Below, piece after piece: positions 6,424-9,021 of a stretch of 9,021 nucleotides of DNA. Under the pieces are notes generated by a model, which saw only the letters and a list, made by a program, of their open reading frames with translations, ran no database searches and was not told the DNA's origin. Source of the stretch: Porticoccaceae bacterium. Its GTDB lineage: Bacteria; Pseudomonadota; Gammaproteobacteria; Pseudomonadales; Porticoccaceae. Each line of letters starts with the position of its first letter. Position 1 is the stretch's first letter. The stretch covers positions 1 to 9,021 of the forward strand of contig JASLVT010000037.1 in assembly GCA_030741175.1 (NCBI GenBank). Direction: 5' to 3'. Both the position numbers and the translations under genes were made by a program.

Positions 6424-7614
6424 TCAATTGATAAGGTTGTTAATAGTAACCTCTGGATTGACGTCAGCATCATAATCGACACCGTCCATCTCGAAACCGA
6501 AAAGTTTTAAGAACTCTTCTTTATAACCTTTGAAATCAGTTAGCTCAGCTAAGTTTTCCGTGCTGATATTGGACCATGATTCGGCAACGACTGCCTGTAC
6601 CTCTGGCGACATTTCCAGCTCATCCACGCGTAGACGCCCCACTTCATCCGTTCGCGGATTGTCGCTATAGAGACATTCAGTAAACAGCCGGTAAAGCTGT
6701 TCGATACAGCCTTCATGGGTGCCATTAGCTTTCATTTCTTTGAATAGCATTGCCAGGTAGAGAGGCATTATCGGTATCGCCGAGCTCGCTTGAGTCACAA
6801 CTGCCTTGAGTACTGACACCCGCGCATCACCGCCACTTGATGCCAATTTTTCGCGAATTGATAACACTTTGGTATCCAAGTCTTTCTTAGCTTGTCCAAT
6901 AGTGCCATCCCAGTAGAGATCCCAAGTAATCTTTTCACCAATATAGGTAAAGGCTGTCGTTTTAGCGCCCTCTGCGAGCACGCCGGCCTGATCCAATGCC
7001 TCCATCCACATGTGCCAGTCCTCGCCGCCCATTACTGCAACAGTGTCATTGATCTCCTGCTCAGTGGCAGCTTCAAGGCTAAATTCTTGAATTTCTTCCT
7101 TATCGGTATTGATGCCGCGCATGGTGACATTTTTGCCCACAGGCTTAAGTGTTGAGTTAAATACTTCACCACTAACGGGATGCTGGCGACGAGGTGCAGC
7201 AAGGCTGTAGATCACCAGATCAACCTGTCCGAGATCTTCCTTAATCGTAGCAATCGCCTGCTCTTTCACTTCAGTAGAAAACGCATCGCCATTGATACTT
7301 TTGGCATAGAGCCCTTCCTGCTCGGCACACTGATGGAACGCCGCACTGTTGTACCACCCGGCTGTACCGGGCTTGCGTTCAGTGCCAGGCTTTTCGAAGA
7401 AAATACCCAGAGTTGATGCGCCGGCACCAAAAGCTGCAGTGATACGTGCTGCCAAACCGTAGCCTGTCGATGAACCAATGACTAGAACACGCTTGGGCGC
7501 ATCAATTGGACCCTGCTTCTTTATATAATCGATTTGATTTTTAACATTGGCCTCGCAGCCAGTCGGGTGCGTAGTGATACACATAAAGCCGCGAACGCGG
7601 GGCTTAATAATCAT
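6424..7614 (-). CDS. fabV: Enoyl-ACP reductase FabV, NADH-dependent
   Basis: Reduces trans-2-enoyl-ACP in the last step of each fatty-acid elongation cycle. The 396-aa length, the N-terminal [10 protein letters not shown] followed by [10 protein letters not shown], and GSSTGYGLA (47–55) for the dinucleotide identify FabV rather than the shorter FabI. The catalytic Tyr-X8-Lys is Tyr234...Lys243 within [12 protein letters not shown], one residue off the V. cholerae pair; TQASSAIP (274–281) follows the family pattern. FabV enzymes are known to be naturally insensitive to triclosan, so that trait is a family-based expectation here. The ATG has GGAGA about 7 nt upstream. It is first in the minus-strand string and is divergent from an acyltransferase gene across 226 bp. 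No other enoyl reductase is seen in the window, which says nothing about the rest of the genome. Confidence 0.97.
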   Translation of the reverse strand: MIIKPRVRGFMCITTHPTGCEANVKNQIDYIKKQGPIDAPKRVLVIGSSTGYGLAARITAAFGAGASTLGIFFEKPGTERKPGTAGWYNSAAFHQCAEQEGLYAKSINGDAFSTEVKEQAIATIKEDLGQVDLVIYSLAAPRRQHPVSGEVFNSTLKPVGKNVTMRGINTDKEEIQEFSLEAATEQEINDTVAVMGGEDWHMWMEALDQAGVLAEGAKTTAFTYIGEKITWDLYWDGTIGQAKKDLDTKVLSIREKLASSGGDARVSVLKAVVTQASSAIPIMPLYLAMLFKEMKANGTHEGCIEQLYRLFTECLYSDNPRTDEVGRLRVDELEMSPEVQAVVAESWSNISTENLAELTDFKGYKEEFLKLFGFEMDGVDYDADVNPEVTINNLIN

Positions 7615-7676
7615 TCAATTATCTCCATAATTTCTCAATGTTCAGTATTGTGACAAGCTAGTCCAACTCCAGCGGC

Positions 7677-7715
7677 GCATCATACAGTAATTGATACCAA
7701 ATCTCAGGCATCATA
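7677..7715. repeat. Direct repeat GCATCATA in the fabV upstream region
   Basis: GCATCATA occurs at 7677–7684 and 7708–7715, 31 bp apart; including the next three bases the copies agree at 10 of 11 positions. One copy covers the proposed fabV -10, the other lies just behind its -35. Same-face spacing (about three turns) makes a paired binding site possible, or simply a duplicated -10 (TATGAT on the minus strand). Confidence 0.35.
7679..7707 (-). promoter_or_regulatory. fabV: Candidate sigma-70 promoter for fabV
   Basis: On the minus strand CTGAGA (7702–7707, 4/6 to TTGACA) is followed after 17 bp by TATGAT (7679–7684, 5/6 to TATAAT). This would start transcription near 7672, leaving a leader of about 58 nt that includes the GGAGA ribosome-binding site. 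The call was made by eye. Confidence 0.4.
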
Positions 7716-7727
7716 GAGAGATTTTAA

Positions 7728-7756
7728 TTGACAGCTTCAGTGCTTGTAGGCACATT
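7728..7756 (+). promoter_or_regulatory. Candidate sigma-70 promoter for the FemAB-like acyltransferase
   Basis: A perfect TTGACA (7728–7733) is followed after 17 bp by CACATT (7751–7756, only 3/6 to TATAAT). Transcription would begin near 7763, which excludes the upstream TTG at 7691 as the start codon and fits the ATG at 7841. It is back to back with the fabV promoter, the two -35 elements 20 bp apart. Confidence 0.35.
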
Positions 7757-7840
7757 CTAACCATACTTCTGGTCATTGATCAGATAGCCGTCTCGTCACG
7801 TACAAATGCGCAAATAGGAAATGAAAGGTTTAGTTGTAAG

Positions 7841-8932
7841 ATGTCATCACCCAGTCCGATAGCTTTACCTTATCCATTTTTGCGTCAAGAATTCCTGCAG
7901 GCACTCGAGGGAAGTCATAGCGTTGGTGACGACGCTGGCTGGGAGCCTCTCCACATTACTCTGAGTACAGAACGGCATAACCACAGCATGCCACTGTATT
8001 TAAAACATCACAGCATGGGCGAATATGTATTTGATCACGCATGGGCCAATGCCTACTATGAACATGGCCTAGATTACTATCCAAAGCTAATTACAGCTAT
8101 CCCATTTACACCTTCCGCCGGTCCGAGAATAGCGGGGCTAGACAATCTCACCGACGAGCATGGTCAACAGTTTTTCGATCAGGTACTAGCTGTTGCCGAA
8201 GAGACCAATGCCTCCAGCTGGCATTTATTATTTCCCAATGATCAGCAATTAGCCCTATTTACTGACCCCCGACTTCTACATAGAAATGGTGTGCAATATC
8301 ATTGGCACAACCGAGGTTATACCTGCTTTGAGGACTATCTCAACGCGCTAAATTCCCGCAAGCGTAAAATGGTGCGTAAAGAGCGCGCCGAGGTCGCAGC
8401 ACAGAATATCACTGTTGAAGTGCAAGAAGGTACAGAGATTGAGACTGATATCTGGCAGCTCTTTTATCAACTTTATGAGCGAACCTATGCCAAACGCAAT
8501 GGCACCAGAGGGTATTTAACCGAGGCTTTTTTTACTCAAATTGCCCGCACAATGCCGGAGCAAATTGCCATGGCTGTGGCGCGTCAAGATGGCCAGCCTA
8601 TTGCCTGTGCACTGTATTTTGTTGATGCAGACACTCTCTATGGTCGCTATTGGGGAAGTGCGGGTGAATTTTCCTGCCTTCATTTTGAGCTTTGCTACTA
8701 TCGGGGTATTGAGTACGCTATCGACAAAGGCCTGCAACGCTATGATGCAGGCGCTCAGGGTGAACACAAGCTGATTCGAGGATTTGAGCCGATTAGAACC
8801 CACTCTTTACACTGGATTCAACACCCACAGTTTCGACAGGCCATTAAGCGCTTTTTAGACTCAGAACAGCAGGCAATTGATCACCATATTCAGCAGGCTA
8901 GTGAGATATTACCGTTTAAAAAGTCTGGTTAA
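7841..8932 (+). CDS. FemAB-like / GNAT-fold N-acyltransferase (COG3146, DUF482 type)
   Basis: A 363-aa protein with the conserved blocks of the COG3146 FemAB-like family: YPFLRQEFLQALE (11–23), PLYLKHHSMGEYVFD (51–65), HGLDYYPKL (75–83), PFTPSAGPR (88–96), NSRKRKMVRKER (171–182), YGRYWG (267–272), CLHFELCYYRGIEYAI (279–294) and the C-terminal GAQGEHKLIRGF (304–315). The fold is inferred to transfer an acyl or aminoacyl group; the physiological substrate is not established. It is cytoplasmic, with no signal peptide. The ATG at 7841 is preferred: the in-frame TTG at 7691 would add 50 residues with no family resemblance. An AAAGG lies about 12 nt upstream, a poor SD. The protein begins only about 10 residues before PFLR, whereas relatives (from memory) carry somewhat more, so the N-terminus deserves checking. 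It is divergent from fabV. Confidence 0.88.
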   Translation: MSSPSPIALPYPFLRQEFLQALEGSHSVGDDAGWEPLHITLSTERHNHSMPLYLKHHSMGEYVFDHAWANAYYEHGLDYYPKLITAIPFTPSAGPRIAGLDNLTDEHGQQFFDQVLAVAEETNASSWHLLFPNDQQLALFTDPRLLHRNGVQYHWHNRGYTCFEDYLNALNSRKRKMVRKERAEVAAQNITVEVQEGTEIETDIWQLFYQLYERTYAKRNGTRGYLTEAFFTQIARTMPEQIAMAVARQDGQPIACALYFVDADTLYGRYWGSAGEFSCLHFELCYYRGIEYAIDKGLQRYDAGAQGEHKLIRGFEPIRTHSLHWIQHPQFRQAIKRFLDSEQQAIDHHIQQASEILPFKKSG

Positions 8933-8951
8933 CTGGTGCATAGCTAACAGC

Positions 8952-9021
8952 TTACCATTCACCTGTATTCTCCATTGAAGCCCAAGGTTCTTGAGGAGGA
9001 AGACTTTCACCGGCTTGCAAT
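8952..9021 (-). CDS. Possible 3' end of an unrecognised gene (partial)
   Basis: On the minus strand an open frame enters from the window edge and ends at TAA (8952–8954). It encodes 22 residues, polar and proline-rich, containing LPPQEPWASME and ending NTGEW. Such a composition, with two tryptophans and no internal stop, resembles a protein C-terminus, and it would be a convergent neighbour 19 bp from the acyltransferase stop. With so few codons this may be chance. I cannot assign a family. Confidence 0.4.
   Translation of the reverse strand, partial: LQAGESLPPQEPWASMENTGEW

Noticed and set aside
7691..7840. TTG at 7691 as start of the acyltransferase
   Set aside because: It directly follows an in-frame stop, has no SD, and adds 50 residues unlike the family; the candidate promoter would start transcription downstream of it.
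7870..7878. TTATCCATT as another DnaA box
   Set aside because: Only 7/9, alone, and inside a conserved coding stretch of the acyltransferase; chance match.
8994..8999. AGGAGG as a plus-strand ribosome-binding site for a gene leaving the window
   Set aside because: No ATG or GTG follows at suitable distance before the window end, and the bases read as two proline codons in the minus-strand partial frame.

Overview
The window looks like a stretch of chromosome from a free-living, probably marine, gammaproteobacterium. The evidence is an LpxL-type lipid A acyltransferase, a BamC lipoprotein (a gammaproteobacterial OM-assembly subunit), a FabV-type enoyl-ACP reductase, an RsmJ rRNA methyltransferase and the dapA–bamC pairing. 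Codon use and GC content are moderate. Protein resemblance suggests a Pseudomonas/Cellvibrio-like relative, but no database could be consulted, so this is an impression. I see no mobile elements, CRISPR arrays, tRNAs or rRNAs.

Left arm (1–2237): a ten-helix EamA/DMT permease (+) runs tail to tail, with 3 bp between, into rsmJ (-). rsmJ is divergent, over 35 bp, from a small (+) lipoprotein carrying a Cys-flanked leucine-rich repeat.

Centre (2238–2605): a 368-bp convergent gene-free gap that is very AT-rich on its right side. It holds a tight group of DnaA-box-like 9-mers (one exact), two exact IHF-consensus sites about three helical turns apart, and a further 8/9 DnaA box. Because both neighbours transcribe into the gap, promoter control does not explain these sites. 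This is the most interesting part of the window: a candidate DnaA-titration or DnaA-regeneration locus, comparable in ingredients to E. coli datA/DARS.

Right arm, minus strand (7614 to 2606): fabV → lpxL-like acyltransferase → dapA → bamC → YycJ-like MBL-fold hydrolase. This is an envelope-centred gene string: fatty-acid elongation supplies acyl-ACP, lipid A is acylated, diaminopimelate/lysine is made for peptidoglycan, and an outer-membrane assembly subunit follows. fabV–lpxL and bamC–MBL are tightly spaced (15 and 9 bp). dapA has a 103-bp leader and may have its own promoter. purC, which follows bamC in E. coli and (from memory) the bamC–MBL pair in Pseudomonas, is not present here.

Right end: divergent from fabV is a FemAB-like/GNAT N-acyltransferase (+). 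The last 70 bp hold what may be the 3' end of an unrecognised minus-strand gene.
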